Positions 1-7,558 of a DNA stretch of 64,000 nt are shown here, piece by piece. Numbering within the stretch: position 1 is the first letter of the stretch; the number at the start of each line of letters is the position of its first letter. The translations under genes and the position numbers were made by a program. Source of the DNA: DASUNP01 sp963728545 (GTDB taxonomy: Bacteria > Acidobacteriota > Blastocatellia > UBA7656); NCBI GenBank assembly GCA_963728545.1, contig CAVSKO010000002.1, positions 3,658,001 to 3,722,000 on the forward strand. Reading direction: 5' to 3'. The notes under the pieces were generated by a model. That model saw nothing but the letters and a program-made list of their open reading frames with translations, searched no databases and had not been told where the DNA came from.

Positions 1-243
1 TTGAAAACATCGTTAATCGGCAGATTACTAGCCTTCGCCGTTTGCCTCACCGCCTTGCTGAGTTCGTGGGGATGCGGTTGCAGTAACTGTGAGGTCAATA
101 CAGGCGCTCCAAACGCCTATATCGAATACACCTACACAGACTGCAATGGCGTAATGCACAGCAATGCGATGTATGCTGGAAGTGGTACGGGTATAATCTC
201 GAACTGCGACAGCGTGACTGTCACGTTAGTGGTCCACACCTAA
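1..243 (+). CDS. small lipoprotein-like secreted protein
   Basis: 80-residue product, possibly with its start outside the window because the frame is open at base 1 (TTG). Residues 1-24 are a positively charged start plus hydrophobic stretch ending in SSWGC, so Cys25 could be a lipidated cysteine, although Trp at -2 is not a standard lipobox. The mature part is rich in Cys, Thr and Tyr (Cys25, 27, 30, 47, 69), suggesting a small disulfide-stabilised exported domain. It is the last gene of the cassette closed by the attC at 407-498. No family recognised. Confidence 0.55.
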   Translation: MKTSLIGRLLAFAVCLTALLSSWGCGCSNCEVNTGAPNAYIEYTYTDCNGVMHSNAMYAGSGTGIISNCDSVTVTLVVHT

Positions 244-251
244 GAGACAAC

Positions 252-278
252 AGGGCAGGAGCAAGTCTCTCCTGCCCT
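252..278 (+). terminator. stem-loop after lipoprotein gene
   Basis: AGGGCAGGAG (252-261) pairs with CTCCTGCCCT (269-278) around a 7-base loop, just after the stop at 243. No T-tract follows, so it may be a weak or bidirectional terminator or an mRNA-stabilising hairpin. Bases 279-406 show nothing else recognisable. Confidence 0.5.
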
Positions 279-406
279 CATCGAGTCTGTAAAACGGCTC
301 TTAAACAGGTCAACAAACAACCCCCTGTTAAGTAACGCTAAAGTAAAAAGGCACCAAAGATTGGAGAACAGTTAGTCGAATCCGAAGAGACAACGATCCT
401 AAGTGC

Positions 407-498
407 GCCTAACAAGCGCATCCAACGGAGGCCGCGAAGCGAGTCTCGTATGATACAATCAGCACCGTTCGCGGCCCCGCTGATGCGAATCGTTAGGT
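407..498 (+). repeat. attC site 1 (forward)
   Basis: R'' GCCTAAC at 407-413 and R' GTTAGGT at 492-498, with arms of the common family (left CAACGGAGGCCGCGAAG, right TTCGCGGCCCCGCTGATGCG). The left arm carries the two extra bases typical of the R'' side, which sets the orientation. Confidence 0.9.
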
Positions 499-563
499 TG
501 CCAAATTGCTGTGTCAGCTTTATCCTCTGGGTGTGAACGAAATACTTTGAAGAGGATTGCTTT

Positions 564-1130
564 ATGTCATCTTTGCCTCAACACTATCTGACTCCTGAAG
601 AGTACCTTGCTATTGAACGTAACGCTGAATGCAAAAGTGAGTACATAGATGGAGTAATGTACTCTATGGCAGGCGGCAGCGAACGTCATAACATCATTGT
701 CGCCAACCTAATCATATCAATCGGGTTACAACTCAGAGGCCGCCCGTGCAGAATTTATCCAAGCGATTTGAAAGTCAGAGTGCCAAATTCTTCGAAGTTC
801 TTTTATCCAGACGTGTCTGTTGTATGCGGTGAAACTAGATTCGCAGATAACCACAAAGATGTAATCCTGAATCCTGTGCTCATAGCCGAGGTGCTATCAG
901 ATTCAACAGCAGGCTTCGACAGGGGAAAGAAATTCATCTCTTATCAGCAGATAGCTTCACTAAAAGAGTTTATTTTCGTTGCACAAGACGAGATACTTTT
1001 AGAAAAGTATACAAGACAAAGTGATGACAGTTGGGTATATACAAAAATAACCGACAAAGAAGGAGTCCTTTCATTACAATCAATCGAGTGTAAAGCGACC
1101 ATAATTGACATCTACGACAAGGCAACCTAA
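564..1130 (+). CDS. Uma2 family endonuclease-like protein
   Basis: 188-residue protein of the Uma2 (DUF820) family, a restriction-endonuclease-like fold. The N-terminus has the family signature LTPEEYLAIER and YIDGVMYSMAGG (about 9-38). The likely acidic residues are Asp83 in YPDVSVVC and Glu109 in LIAEVLS, followed by the YQQIASLKEFIFV helix. Full length for the family. The biological role of Uma2 proteins is not settled; nuclease activity is inferred from the fold. The stop codon overlaps the R'' core, and the gene fills a forward cassette whose ends are TTAGGTTGCC and GGCAACCTAA. Confidence 0.85.
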   Translation: MSSLPQHYLTPEEYLAIERNAECKSEYIDGVMYSMAGGSERHNIIVANLIISIGLQLRGRPCRIYPSDLKVRVPNSSKFFYPDVSVVCGETRFADNHKDVILNPVLIAEVLSDSTAGFDRGKKFISYQQIASLKEFIFVAQDEILLEKYTRQSDDSWVYTKITDKEGVLSLQSIECKATIIDIYDKAT

Positions 1131-1215
1131 CAAGCGCATGCAGCGGAGGCCGCGAAGCGAGTCTCGTATCAATGGCCGGTGCCGTTCGCGGCCCCGCTGA
1201 TGCGAGTCGTTAGAC
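1125..1215 (+). repeat. attC site 2 (forward)
   Basis: R'' ACCTAAC at 1125-1131, R' GTTAGAC at 1209-1215; common-family arms with the centre GAGTCTCGTATCAATGG. Confidence 0.9.
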
Positions 1216-1307
1216 CCCTTGCCTGCAACCCTCAATGCTTGCCTGTACTGCTTGATAAATCACAAAAACGATTGTATCTTCTTTGTAGAAACATTCGGAG
1301 GTAACAT

Positions 1308-1550
1308 ATGCGGACTCAAATACAAAAATGGGGCAATAGCCTTGCACTTCGGATACCCAAATCATTCGCTACAGAATCAAGCATAGAAGAGGGTTCTCTT
1401 GTAGATATGTCCATAATTGAGGGGAGGTTAATTATCGAACCCATCTCTGAGCCGACATATACTCTTGAAGAACTCTTGGCAGGAATCACTAAAGAAAACA
1501 TACATGCGGAAGTTGACACTGGAATCCCGACTGGCAAAGAGGTGTGGTGA
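1308..1550 (+). CDS. mazE: MazE-type antitoxin
   Basis: 80 residues with the AbrB/MazE swapped-hairpin signature at the N-terminus: QIQKWGNSLALRIPKSF (about 4-20). The acidic C-terminal tail (about 45-80) is the part that normally wraps the toxin. A good ribosome site (CGGAGG, 1296-1301) precedes the ATG. The stop codon overlaps the mazF start (TGATG), a translationally coupled antitoxin-first operon. In the family, MazE represses its own operon and neutralises the MazF RNase. Alone in one cassette with mazF. Confidence 0.9.
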   Translation: MRTQIQKWGNSLALRIPKSFATESSIEEGSLVDMSIIEGRLIIEPISEPTYTLEELLAGITKENIHAEVDTGIPTGKEVW

Positions 1551-1885
1551 TGCCAAGGGTATATGTACCTCATCGCGGGGATGTAGTGTGGATCAGCTTT
1601 AACCCACAAGCTGGACACGAGCAATCAGGCAGGAGGCCGGCAGTTGTAATATCCCCGGCTGCCTACAACGGCAAAGTAGGACTGGCGATATTATGTCCTG
1701 TCACCAACCAGATAAAAGGCTATCCGTTTGAGGTGGTAATACCGCAGGGACTGAAAGTGACTGGGGCAGTTTTGTCTGACCAGGCGAAAAGCCTGGATTG
1801 GAAAGCAAGAAAAGCTGAATTGATTTGCAAATTGCCGGAATCAGTAATAAAAGTCGTATTGCAGAAGCTGAATACATTGTTGTGA
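1550..1885 (+). CDS. mazF: MazF/PemK-type mRNA interferase toxin
   Basis: 111 residues, usual length for MazF. The N-terminus RGDVVWISFNPQAGHEQ is the classic ChpB/MazF start, followed by GRRPAVVISP and the CPVTNQ strand that carries the conserved catalytic region. MazF toxins cut mRNA at short sequence motifs; the specificity here cannot be read. I chose the ATG at 1550, which overlaps the mazE stop, over two upstream GTG codons inside mazE. The cassette closes at attC 1924-2015. Confidence 0.92.
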   Translation: MPRVYVPHRGDVVWISFNPQAGHEQSGRRPAVVISPAAYNGKVGLAILCPVTNQIKGYPFEVVIPQGLKVTGAVLSDQAKSLDWKARKAELICKLPESVIKVVLQKLNTLL

Positions 1886-1923
1886 TAAACAGCTCGGAAA
1901 TAAACCCGCTGTTCAAAAGCGGG

Positions 1924-2015
1924 GTCTAACAAACGCATGCAACGGAGGCCGCGAAGCGAGTTTCTCATCGTTCTATCAGCGCGGCTCGCGGCCCCGCTGA
2001 TGCGCAGCGTTATGC
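1924..2015 (+). repeat. attC site 3 (forward)
   Basis: R'' GTCTAAC at 1924-1930, R' GTTATGC at 2009-2015. The preceding cassette starts TTAGACCCC and ends GGGGTCTAA. Confidence 0.9.
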
Positions 2016-2171
2016 CTGCTCAGCGAAAGGTGCTGATGGACCCGTCGCTGCGCCAAGTCGCGCTCGCGCCAGGAATACAGAGCAAGCCAAGGCGAGGGGA
2101 GAATAAGCACGGCGCGAGCGCGACAGAGCCCTGACAGGCACGGCGCAGCTATCTAGCAGGGCAGGCATAAC
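2010..2171 (+). repeat. structured non-coding cassette, copy 1
   Basis: A 162-bp cassette with no credible gene that folds on itself. Ends: TTATGCCTGC (2010-2019) with GCAGGCATAA (2161-2170). Helix P1: GCTGCGCC (2047-2054) with GGCGCAGC (2142-2149). Helix P2: GTCGCGCTCGCGCC (2057-2070) with GGCGCGAGCGCGAC (2111-2124). Between the 3' strands of P2 and P1 sits a small hairpin P3 (2128-2139). The P2 loop is purine-rich. Thirteen related copies occur in the window; this is the reference for the others. Confidence 0.8.
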
Positions 2172-2256
2172 AACCGCATGCAACGGAGGCCGCGAAACGA
2201 GTTTCGCATGTTAGAATCAGCACGGCTCGCGGCCCCGATAATGCGGAGCGTTATGC
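2165..2256 (+). repeat. attC site 4 (forward)
   Basis: R'' GCATAAC at 2165-2171, R' GTTATGC at 2250-2256. Right arm ends CCCCGATAATGCGGAGC, the variant that follows most non-coding cassettes. Confidence 0.9.
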
Positions 2257-2278
2257 GCTAGCTTCTATTGGAGGTTTT

Positions 2279-3160
2279 ATGTCTCAGGAAGATGACATCC
2301 TAAAGCGGCAAGTTGAAGAGTCATTCACTAAGGTTCTCAACCGCAATGGATATGGATTTCAATTTAGTGTGATAAAGAAAATCCATGAATTAGGAAAGGC
2401 TGCTAAATCTGCTTGGTTGTTTGAAACAATAGAGTTTCCTGTCGAAGTACGAGGCTCTGGTACCCGCGTAGATTTCGTCCTGAGAAAAAGTGCGCGTCGC
2501 GACAAACCCTTCTTTTTACTAGCTGAATGTAAAAGAGCCAACCCTGGACTATCTAACTGGTGTTTCGTCCGCGCACCTTATGTGAATAGAAACCAATGGG
2601 GTAATTCCGAACCTATATTCATGGAACACATACAGCGAAATGATGATGGATCAATATCCGCTTATGCTAAAAAGCGTTCATCGGTAGGACATTTTTACCA
2701 TATCGGCCTAGAGGTCCGTTCCAACCTTAAAGGCGACCCCTCTGGAGAAACCGGTCGCTCTATAGAGGATGCTGCTTCTCAAATTTCAAGAGGGCTTAAT
2801 GGCTACATTGAAACAATCTCGAAGAATATCCAAATATTGCGCGGTCATACTCACGCGGATTTTATACCTGTGATCTTTACAACTGCTCAATTGTGGGGTT
2901 CAGAAGTAAATCTTTCTCTAGCCGATATTAAAACAGGAGCCAGTGACTTGAGTGGTGTGGAATTCAAAAAACTCCCGTGGCTTTGTTATCAATACAATTT
3001 ATCGCCTGGCATTAAACATTCTCATTCGCCTTTTGAACAGCCAGCAGAAATTAGCGATCTTATGGATACGGAATATGTCAGAACTATTCCTGTTGTAAGC
3101 CCCGATGGAATTGAACCTTTTCTGATTTGGTCCTCTCATACTTTAGATTTGTATGATTAG
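2279..3160 (+). CDS. PD-(D/E)XK nuclease-fold protein, uncharacterised
   Basis: 293 residues. The only recognisable feature is a nuclease-fold core: Asp65 in TRVDFVLRK, then a strand FFLLAECKR giving Glu83-x-Lys85, the D...ExK arrangement of PD-(D/E)XK enzymes. The C-terminal half is unrecognised. The ATG lies 23 bases after the attC core, with GGAGG just upstream, leaving no room for a promoter in its own cassette. Transcription must therefore enter from the non-coding cassette or genes before it. Defence or restriction is possible but not shown. Confidence 0.6.
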   Translation: MSQEDDILKRQVEESFTKVLNRNGYGFQFSVIKKIHELGKAAKSAWLFETIEFPVEVRGSGTRVDFVLRKSARRDKPFFLLAECKRANPGLSNWCFVRAPYVNRNQWGNSEPIFMEHIQRNDDGSISAYAKKRSSVGHFYHIGLEVRSNLKGDPSGETGRSIEDAASQISRGLNGYIETISKNIQILRGHTHADFIPVIFTTAQLWGSEVNLSLADIKTGASDLSGVEFKKLPWLCYQYNLSPGIKHSHSPFEQPAEISDLMDTEYVRTIPVVSPDGIEPFLIWSSHTLDLYD

Positions 3161-3189
3161 GTTTAAGGTGTGCAATAATTTTACGCCGC

Positions 3190-3281
3190 GCATAACAAAC
3201 GCATGCAGCGGAGGCCGCGAAGTAGGTTTCGTATGCTTCGGCCAGTGCGGCTCGCGGCCCCGTTGATGCGAGTCGTTATGC
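3190..3281 (+). repeat. attC site 5 (forward)
   Basis: R'' GCATAAC at 3190-3196, R' GTTATGC at 3275-3281. Cassette ends TTATGCGC and GCGCATAA match. Confidence 0.9.
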
Positions 3282-3440
3282 CGCCACAGCGAAGTGTGTT
3301 GATATACCCGACGCTGCGCCAAGTCGCGCCCGCGCCACAGATCGGCAGAAGCAAGCTAATGCGAGGACAGAACAAGCACGGCGCGAGCGCGACGGTGGCT
3401 TATCAGCCACAGCACAGCTAGGTCGTAGGGCAGGCATAAC
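3276..3440 (+). repeat. structured non-coding cassette, copy 2
   Basis: Same layout as copy 1. P2 is GTCGCGCCCGCGCC with GGCGCGAGCGCGAC (one C-A mismatch), and P3 is the stronger hairpin GTGGCTTATCAGCCAC. P1 is weakened on the 3' side (AGCACAGC). Confidence 0.78.
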
Positions 3441-3525
3441 AACCGCATGCAACGGAGGCCGCGAAACGAGTTTCGCATGTTAGAATCAGCGCGGCTCGCG
3501 GCCCCGATAATGCGGGGCGTTATAC
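3434..3525 (+). repeat. attC site 6 (forward)
   Basis: R'' GCATAAC at 3434-3440, R' GTTATAC at 3519-3525. Confidence 0.9.
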
Positions 3526-3681
3526 CTGCCTAGCGAAATGTACTGATGGACTGGCCGCTGCGCAAAGTCGCGCTCGCACAGCAAAGGCTACGCTCAGGCG
3601 ACTACTCCGGCATTCATCAAGCAGGCGAGCGCGACGGAGGCCTGCGGCCACGGCGCAGCTAACTAGCTGAACAGGTATAAC
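3520..3681 (+). repeat. structured non-coding cassette, copy 3
   Basis: Second subfamily, starting TTATACCTGC and ending with GTATAAC. It keeps P2 (GTCGCGCTCGC with GCGAGCGCGAC) and has P3 as GGCCTGCGGCC. The P2 loop differs wholly from copy 1. Confidence 0.78.
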
Positions 3682-3766
3682 AACCGCATGCAACGGAGGC
3701 CGCGAAGCACAGTTCGCATGTTACAATGAGTGCGGCTCGCGGCCCCGATAATGCGCAGCGTTAGAT
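3675..3766 (+). repeat. attC site 7 (forward)
   Basis: R'' GTATAAC at 3675-3681, R' GTTAGAT at 3760-3766. Confidence 0.9.
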
Positions 3767-3792
3767 GCCTGCAGCTCAACCAGCCTCTATGA

Positions 3793-3798
3793 TATAAT
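3793..3798 (+). promoter_or_regulatory. candidate -10 box of vapBC cassette
   Basis: TATAAT inside TGATATAATGCC, 21 bases before the vapB start. The same TGATATAATGCC string lies before the gene pair at 35752. No clear -35 box. It suggests the cassette carries its own promoter. Confidence 0.5.
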
Positions 3799-3818
3799 GC
3801 CCAGCGAAGGAGTTCCGT

Positions 3819-4046
3819 ATGACGACGAAGGAACTGATACAAGCCGAGATTGATCAGGTCAGCGAGGGCGACTTGGACGAACTGTACAAACTTGTGAAGG
3901 ACTTCGCCCAATCAAAGCAACAGAGCCCAAAACAAAGCCTTATGTCAAAACTGAGAAGCATCAAAATAGATGCACCGGAGGATTTCTCTACTAACTTCGA
4001 TCTATATCTAAGCGGAGAAAACCGTGCCGAACCGGATATTCATTGA
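3819..4046 (+). CDS. VapB-like antitoxin
   Basis: 75 residues. An N-terminal helix set (MTTKELIQAEIDQVSEGDLDEL region) is followed by an acidic tail. It is a paralogue of the antitoxin at 28528-28746: both have the pattern E-I-D-(x)-D-L-D-x-LY-(K/R)-(L/I)-(V/I)-KDF and MSKLRSIKI or MARLRKIKI, and both overlap a PIN-domain toxin. AAGGAG precedes the ATG. The 3' end overlaps the vapC frame by 23 bases. Expected to bind VapC and autoregulate. Confidence 0.75.
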   Translation: MTTKELIQAEIDQVSEGDLDELYKLVKDFAQSKQQSPKQSLMSKLRSIKIDAPEDFSTNFDLYLSGENRAEPDIH

Positions 4047-4441
4047 CACTTTGTTTGTAGTTGCCCTAATTAACCCGCGTGATCAGCACCATGCCCAAGG
4101 CTACAGAGTTGGCCGCCAAATATGAAAACCAGCCATTTCTAGTCTCAGATGCAGTATTGCTTGAGATCGGCAATGGACTAGCTCGCAATTACAAACAGGA
4201 AGCAATAGAGATCATCGAAGGTTTCTTCGATTCTGAAGAAGTAGAGATAGTACGACTTACACCAGAACTTTTCGAGCGAGCTTTTGACCTATATAAGAAG
4301 TACAAAGATAAAGACTGGGGGCTAATAGACTGCATATCATTCATAGTGATGACGGAGGCAGGCGTAAACCAAGCATTAACTTTCGATCAACATTTTGAAC
4401 AAGCTGGTTTTGAGGCTCTGATGGCCAGTGACGGCATCTAA
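4024..4441 (+). pseudogene. VapC-like PIN toxin, frameshifted
   Basis: The PIN domain is split between two frames. The first frame (GTG at 4024 to a stop at 4123-4125) encodes PNRIFIDTLFVVALINPRDQ with the first catalytic Asp. The rest reads in the +1 frame from about 4098 to the stop at 4439-4441 and includes DAVLLEIGN, WGLIDCISF and LTFDQHFEQ. The intact paralogue at 28736-29146 aligns across the break, and dropping one G near 4097 restores it. Either an inactivating indel or a sequencing error; its antitoxin is intact. The stop lies in the R'' core. Confidence 0.8.
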
Positions 4442-4528
4442 CAAACGCATGCAGTGGAGCGCGGCGAGCGAGTTTCGTATGGTTCCCTGAGTGTTACGCG
4501 CCGCGCCCACTGATGCGTGGCGTTATAC
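4436..4528 (+). repeat. attC site 8 (forward)
   Basis: R'' ATCTAAC at 4436-4442, R' GTTATAC at 4522-4528. Arms are of a second family (CAGTGGAGCGCGGCG with GCCGCGCCCACTG). Cassette ends TTAGATGCC and GGCATCTAA. Confidence 0.9.
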
Positions 4529-4684
4529 CTGCCTAGCGAAATGTGCTGATGGACTGGCCGCTGCGCAAAGTCGCGCTCGCACAGCAAAGGCTACGCTCAG
4601 GCGACTACTCCGGCATTCATCAAGCAGGCGAGCGCGACGGAGGCCTGCGGCCACGGCGCAGCTAACTAGCTGAACAGGTATAAC
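4523..4684 (+). repeat. structured non-coding cassette, copy 4
   Basis: Nearly identical to copy 3 (3520-3681), differing at a base or so in the part I compared by eye. That points to recent duplication. Confidence 0.8.
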
Positions 4685-4769
4685 AACCGCATGCAACGGA
4701 GGCCGCGAAGCAAGCGCCGTATGATAAAATCAGCGCGGCTCGCGGCCCCGCTAATGCGGAGCGTTAGAC
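4678..4769 (+). repeat. attC site 9 (forward)
   Basis: R'' GTATAAC at 4678-4684, R' GTTAGAC at 4763-4769; common-family arms. Confidence 0.9.
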
Positions 4770-4819
4770 CCTTGCGGTGTCCCATATTCTCATGCATAAA
4801 TCAGCCAGAAAGGAATGGC

Positions 4820-5476
4820 ATGATAAAACCACTGATAATACTGATCTTTGCACTACAAATGCTTATCCCTGCTTTCATGCAGAGGGACACTAACAAAACA
4901 TCTGCTCTATCATCTATTGGTTCTAAGGCTGTCTGGAACACTTCAGATAATGTACAGGACAGACTATATTCCTGTTGTTATAAACCTTGTTTCGCAACCC
5001 TCATGCGAAAAGCCGGAGCTTCGGAGCAAGCCATAGCATTCTCAAAATCAATTCAATTTCAAGGCTGGTTAACTTCCTTCAGTGAAATGGGTCGCGTAGA
5101 CGTAGCAACTGCCTACTTTGTTTGCATGGTTAATTCTAACGCAAAGGTGTTGCTTCTTAATGGAACTCCACCCGTGATAGACACCGAAGAGGAAAGTGTT
5201 TCAGAAAGTTTAGACAATGCCATAACCAAAGACCCACTTTATTCTGAGCTTGTAAAGAAAGCGGGCATGGATGATGGCGGCAGTCTCGAAAATTGGGGAG
5301 GCCCAGTCTATGAGGAAATGCGGCCTTTACCGCGCGGTGGGCAGCGATTCATTATTCGTTTTGACCTTCGTACTTGTCATGCATGTGACCTTAGAGGACA
5401 TGCTCATATTGGATATGACTTTAATGTAGTAGGTAAATTTCTTGGCACAAGATTAGTACGGCTAAGTAAACCTTGA
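4820..5476 (+). CDS. secreted protein of unknown function
   Basis: 218 residues. MIKPLIILIFALQMLIPAF is a signal peptide or N-terminal anchor; the rest is soluble. There are Cys-rich spots (YSCCYKPCF near 50, RTCHACDLRGHAH near 190), the latter a possible metal or heme-type CxxC site. I chose the ATG at 4820 (AGGAA upstream) over a longer in-frame start at 4691, which only reads through the attC. No family recognised. It is the only gene of its cassette (TTAGACCC ... GGGTCTAA). Confidence 0.65.
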   Translation: MIKPLIILIFALQMLIPAFMQRDTNKTSALSSIGSKAVWNTSDNVQDRLYSCCYKPCFATLMRKAGASEQAIAFSKSIQFQGWLTSFSEMGRVDVATAYFVCMVNSNAKVLLLNGTPPVIDTEEESVSESLDNAITKDPLYSELVKKAGMDDGGSLENWGGPVYEEMRPLPRGGQRFIIRFDLRTCHACDLRGHAHIGYDFNVVGKFLGTRLVRLSKP

Positions 5477-5510
5477 TGAGAACCGAAAAAAAGGTTTTGA
5501 ACCCAGACGG

Positions 5511-5602
5511 GTCTAACAAGCGCATGCAACGGAGGCCGCGAAGCGGATTTCACAGGGTTCCACCAGTGCCGCTCGCGGCCCCGCTGATGCGAGCCGTTAT
5601 GC
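5511..5602 (+). repeat. attC site 10 (forward)
   Basis: R'' GTCTAAC at 5511-5517, R' GTTATGC at 5596-5602. Confidence 0.9.
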
Positions 5603-5613
5603 GTCTATACCTC

Positions 5614-6822
5614 TCAGGCTTCGGTTGCTTCAATATCCATTGTATTCAGATCATCATCGTATTCTTCAGGTTTGCCTAATATTTTCAGCCACAGAAAACC
5701 AACTGTCCCCGATGTCAGCGAAGCAAACAGAATTGCCATTTTTGAAGCGTTGATAATATTTGATTCGCCGGTGAAAGCGAGATTCGTTATAAAAATAGAC
5801 ATAGTAAAACCAATCCCGCCCAATAGCCCTGCGCCGAAAACGTGTTTCCAATTCAAATCGAGCGGCAAGCGGCAAATACCGACGCTGACGACGATAAAAC
5901 TCAAAAGTGTAATACCAATCGGTTTGCCGAGCGTCAAACCCGAAATAATGCCTAAACTATTCGATGAGAATAAACTTTGAAACCAATCACCGCCAATAAC
6001 AATGCCCGTATTTGCCAGCGCGAAAATCGGTAAAATCACAAATGCGACTGGTTTATGCAGAAAGTGTTCAAGGTTGTGAGAAGGTGAATCTTCATCATCT
6101 TTTTTGCTTGTGAACGGAATCGCAAAGGCAAGCAAAACTCCGGCAATCGTCGCGTGCACATCTGATTTCAGCATCAAGAACCACATCAGTGCGCCTCCAA
6201 GAAGATACGGGATCAAACTCATCACTCGAAACCGATTGAGTGCCACGAGCACACCAAAAACAGCAATCGCGCCAATCAAATATGCAATCGAAAGCTTTAC
6301 CGTGTAAAAGATAGCAATAACGATAATCGCGCCTAAATCGTCCATTACGGCAAGCGCCGTTAGAAAGACTTTCAGCGAAGCGGGAACGCGGCTTCCTACA
6401 AGCGCCAGAACGCCCAAAGCAAAAGCAATGTCGGTCGCCATCGGAATACCAATGCCGGCTTGTGTCGGTGTTCCATTGTTAAAAATAAAATGAATCAGCG
6501 CGGGCAAACATATACCGCCAATCGCCGCAAAAATCGGTAAGAGTGCGTTTTTGAAGTCAGACAATTCTCCGACGTAAAACTCACGTTCAAGCTCTAAGCC
6601 AATAAGCAAAAAGAAGATCGCCATCAGCGCGTCGTTTATCCAATGCTCGATACTCAAACCGCCCGCATATATCTGCCAAAAACCTAAGTAATCCGCTCCG
6701 ATACTCGAATTTGTAATTATCAGCGAAAATACTGTGCAGATGATTAAAAGAATTCCGCTCGATTTTTCTGAGTCGAAAAAGTTTTTGAATGTTTGGGATA
6801 GTTTTCTTTGAACAACGGCCAT
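5614..6822 (-). CDS. nhaA: Na+/H+ antiporter NhaA
   Basis: 402 residues, slightly longer than E. coli NhaA. It has 11-12 hydrophobic segments and the ion-binding signature: GIPMATDIAFALGVLALVG with Asp131 and AVMDDLGAI with Asp161-Asp162, matching Asp133, Asp163 and Asp164 of E. coli. Known function is electrogenic exchange of two H+ for one Na+ across the inner membrane, for salt and alkali tolerance. It lies alone in a 1.37-kb cassette (TTATGCGTC ... GACGCATAA) and is transcribed against the attC direction, unusual for a cassette gene. Its promoter must lie in 6823-6966. Confidence 0.95.
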   Translation of the reverse strand: MAVVQRKLSQTFKNFFDSEKSSGILLIICTVFSLIITNSSIGADYLGFWQIYAGGLSIEHWINDALMAIFFLLIGLELEREFYVGELSDFKNALLPIFAAIGGICLPALIHFIFNNGTPTQAGIGIPMATDIAFALGVLALVGSRVPASLKVFLTALAVMDDLGAIIVIAIFYTVKLSIAYLIGAIAVFGVLVALNRFRVMSLIPYLLGGALMWFLMLKSDVHATIAGVLLAFAIPFTSKKDDEDSPSHNLEHFLHKPVAFVILPIFALANTGIVIGGDWFQSLFSSNSLGIISGLTLGKPIGITLLSFIVVSVGICRLPLDLNWKHVFGAGLLGGIGFTMSIFITNLAFTGESNIINASKMAILFASLTSGTVGFLWLKILGKPEEYDDDLNTMDIEATEA

Positions 6823-6966
6823 AATCGTGTATTTTGTAGCCCAACGTAAGTTAGGAACTTGGTTTTATAGAGAGACATCATTATAAATGAAGATTGGCAA
6901 TGTTGCAGTATTCAAGGGCAGCGTCGAAATTGTTTCAAAAAAAGTTCGGTTTCAACAACCGACGAC

Positions 6967-7059
6967 GCATAACAAACGCATTCAGCGGAGCGCGGCGAGC
7001 GAATTTCATAAGGTTCCCTGAGTGTTACGCGCCGCGCCCGCTGATGCGAGGCGTTATGC
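6967..7059 (+). repeat. attC site 11 (forward)
   Basis: R'' GCATAAC at 6967-6973, R' GTTATGC at 7053-7059. Second-family arms (CAGCGGAGCGCGGCG with GCCGCGCCCGCTG). Confidence 0.9.
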
Positions 7060-7219
7060 CGCCACAGCGAAGTGTGTAGATATACCCGACGCTGCGCTGA
7101 GTCGCGCTCGCGCCACAGATAATCATATGCAAGCTAATGCGAGGTGCAGAGCCAATACGGCGCGAACGCGACGGAGCCCTGACGGGCACGGCGCAGCTAA
7201 TTTGCTGGGCAGGCATAAC
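7054..7219 (+). repeat. structured non-coding cassette, copy 5
   Basis: First subfamily. P2 is GTCGCGCTCGCGCC with GGCGCGAACGCGAC (one C-A mismatch, an intermediate toward the variant cassette at 25094). P3 is GCCCTGACGGGC, a four-pair stem. Confidence 0.78.
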
Positions 7220-7304
7220 AACCGCATGCAACGGAGGCCGCGAAGCAAGTTTCGCATGTTACAATCAATACCGCTCGCGGCCCCGATAATGCGCAGCGTT
7301 AGAC
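7213..7304 (+). repeat. attC site 12 (forward)
   Basis: R'' GCATAAC at 7213-7219, R' GTTAGAC at 7298-7304. Confidence 0.9.
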
Positions 7305-7345
7305 GCTTACACTAGCTGGTGATATGCTATGCCTGGAGATTGAAT

Positions 7346-7555
7346 ATGAAAACGTTTACTGCTGTTGTAGAGAAGTGCCCTGAAACCGGACTTTATGTTG
7401 GATATGTACCTGGCTTTCCTGGCGCACATTCACAGGCAGAGACATTAGACGAACTGAATCAGAATCTACAAGAGGTAATCGAGATGCTGCTTGAGGATGG
7501 CGAGCCTACTATTGAGGCGGAATTTATCGGCATTCAAACAGTGAAGGTCGCTTAA
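7346..7555 (+). CDS. hicB: HicB-type antitoxin
   Basis: 69 residues with the HicB degenerate RNase H-like fold: TAVVEKCPETGLYVGYVPGFPGAHSQAETLDE shows the usual strand, turn and GxPGxxxxGxT-like motif, followed by the LNQNLQEVIEMLLEDGE helix. It lacks the C-terminal HTH or RHH found in longer HicB proteins. It precedes hicA with a 3-base gap, so this is the BA gene order. Expected to neutralise HicA and regulate the operon. Confidence 0.88.
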   Translation: MKTFTAVVEKCPETGLYVGYVPGFPGAHSQAETLDELNQNLQEVIEMLLEDGEPTIEAEFIGIQTVKVA

Positions 7556-7558
7556 GGT

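Noticed and set aside
4491..4673. Open frames through the non-coding cassettes (4491-4673, 7022-7315, 45672-45896, 62487-62786)
   Set aside because: The frames are not kept among copies, start inside the neighbouring attC and lack ribosome sites. Helix pairing, not coding, is conserved.
4691..4819. Open frames starting inside attC sites (MQRRPRS... then RLAAPLMR...), for example at 1937, 3203, 4691, 5482, 25835, 36305 and 58104
   Set aside because: They are the translation of the attC arms (ATGCAACGGAGGCCGCG) and recur wherever the arm is open in that frame. The true genes have ribosome sites further downstream.
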